Part shown: piece after piece, positions 5,140 to 5,479 of the stretch | Layout: the number at the start of each line of letters is the position of its first letter | Position numbering within the stretch: the stretch's first letter is position 1 | DNA from: DASWED01 sp036394995 | Lineage (GTDB): Bacteria; Actinomycetota; UBA4738; JACQTL01 | Reading direction: 5' to 3' | DNA: 5,479 bases | NCBI GenBank assembly: GCA_036394995.1 | Contig: DASWED010000122.1 | Location: 1 to 5,479 of the forward strand | Made by a program: the position numbers and the translations under genes | The notes under the pieces: generated by a model | Seen by the model: only the letters and a program-made list of their open reading frames with translations | Told to the model about the DNA's origin: nothing | Databases searched by the model: none

Positions 5140-5479
5140 CCGACGGGCTCCCGGCAGAGTTCGAGCGGATCCTTGAGCGCGGGGCGTTCTGCTCCATCGC
5201 CGCGGAGACCAGGCGCGGGCCCCACCTCACGCCGCTCGTCTTCGCGTGGTCCGACGGGCGGGTGTGGCTCACGACCTCCCGCGGATCGGTCAAGGCCCGG
5301 GCGTGGCGGGCGGACCCGCGGGTGGCGGGGTTGCTGCGAGACGAGACGGGGGCGGTCACGTTCACTGGCCGGGCGGCGGCGTATGACGTGCTCGACCCTT
5401 CCACCTGGATCCGGACGGCCGTTCGAATGCCGGCGGTGACCGCGGCCTCCGTCAGGTTCACCGCCAAGAACGCCAGGTT
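5136..5479 (+). CDS. PPOX-type (pyridoxamine 5'-phosphate oxidase-like) flavin/F420-binding protein, 3' end cut off
   Basis: Starts at GTG 5136, overlapping the CPBP stop in the sequence GTGA, and stays open to the right edge (114 codons). The N-terminal part follows the split beta-barrel pattern of the PPOX/FDOR group: a short helix (residues 6-15), strand AFCSIAAE (17-24), RGPHLTPLVFAWSDGRVWLTT (27-47), then SRGSVKARAWRADPRVAGLL (48-67) and a strand around TFTGRAAAYD (75-84). In this group the basic SxKARxxRxDPRV segment contacts the phosphate of FMN or F420. Members reduce small molecules or bind flavin, F420 or haem, and the true pyridoxamine-phosphate oxidase is a minority. The cofactor cannot be told from this fragment; F420 is plausible in an actinobacterium. 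It is the third gene of the coupled operon, so it is probably co-produced with the two membrane proteins. Confidence 0.85.
   Translation, partial: MTDGLPAEFERILERGAFCSIAAETRRGPHLTPLVFAWSDGRVWLTTSRGSVKARAWRADPRVAGLLRDETGAVTFTGRAAAYDVLDPSTWIRTAVRMPAVTAASVRFTAKNAR

Noticed and set aside
4444..5467. Minus-strand open frames opposite the CPBP and PPOX genes
   Set aside because: Biased composition and no motifs, while the plus-strand frames carry recognisable family signatures.
1..5479. CRISPR array, tRNA, insertion sequence or toxin-antitoxin pair
   Set aside because: No spaced repeats, no tRNA-like arms, no transposase or terminal inverted repeats, and no small gene pair with toxin or antitoxin features were seen.

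Overview
The window is high-GC DNA (roughly 70% G+C by eye). It has the G/C-ending codon use, GTG/TTG starts and apparent leaderless -10 boxes (TAnnnT just before a start codon) typical of Actinomycetota. No rRNA or marker gene is present, so the class cannot be fixed; an uncultivated soil or aquatic actinobacterial lineage is a reasonable guess. The window is densely coding: seven genes (five complete in the window, one cut at each end) and no gene-free stretch over 300 bases. I see no tRNA, rRNA, CRISPR array or mobile element.

Left part (1-1262): the C-terminal portion of an NCS1-family permease, most like CytX-type hydroxymethylpyrimidine transporters, runs in from the left edge. It overlaps tail-to-tail with a small minus-strand cupin protein that has lost the usual metal ligands. 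The cupin diverges from the next gene across a roughly 105-base intergenic region. That region holds a -10 box on each strand and a perfect 13-base tandem duplication in the presumed 5' leader of pepA.

Middle (1263-3595): a complete leucyl aminopeptidase (M17, PepA-like) with all active-site residues is followed tail-to-tail by a minus-strand class I SAM-dependent methyltransferase. The two stop codons overlap.

Right part (3596-5479): a second divergent intergenic region (about 135 bases) carries back-to-back TAGGCT -10 boxes and a perfect 8-base inverted repeat over the -35 position of the rightward promoter. That promoter reads into a tiny upstream reading frame, then a tightly coupled operon. 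The operon encodes an unidentified multi-pass membrane protein with a GHWYL motif, a CPBP/Abi-type intramembrane protease homologue with substitutions in two of its three active-site motifs, and the start of a PPOX-type flavin/F420-binding protein that leaves the window. Gaps of 2 bases and an overlap of 4 bases show these three are translated together.

Nothing here is a clear new defence or mobile system. The most interesting part is the coupled membrane protein / CPBP / PPOX operon with its operator-like repeat and overlapping leader frame. The housekeeping genes (permease, aminopeptidase, methyltransferase) look ordinary.
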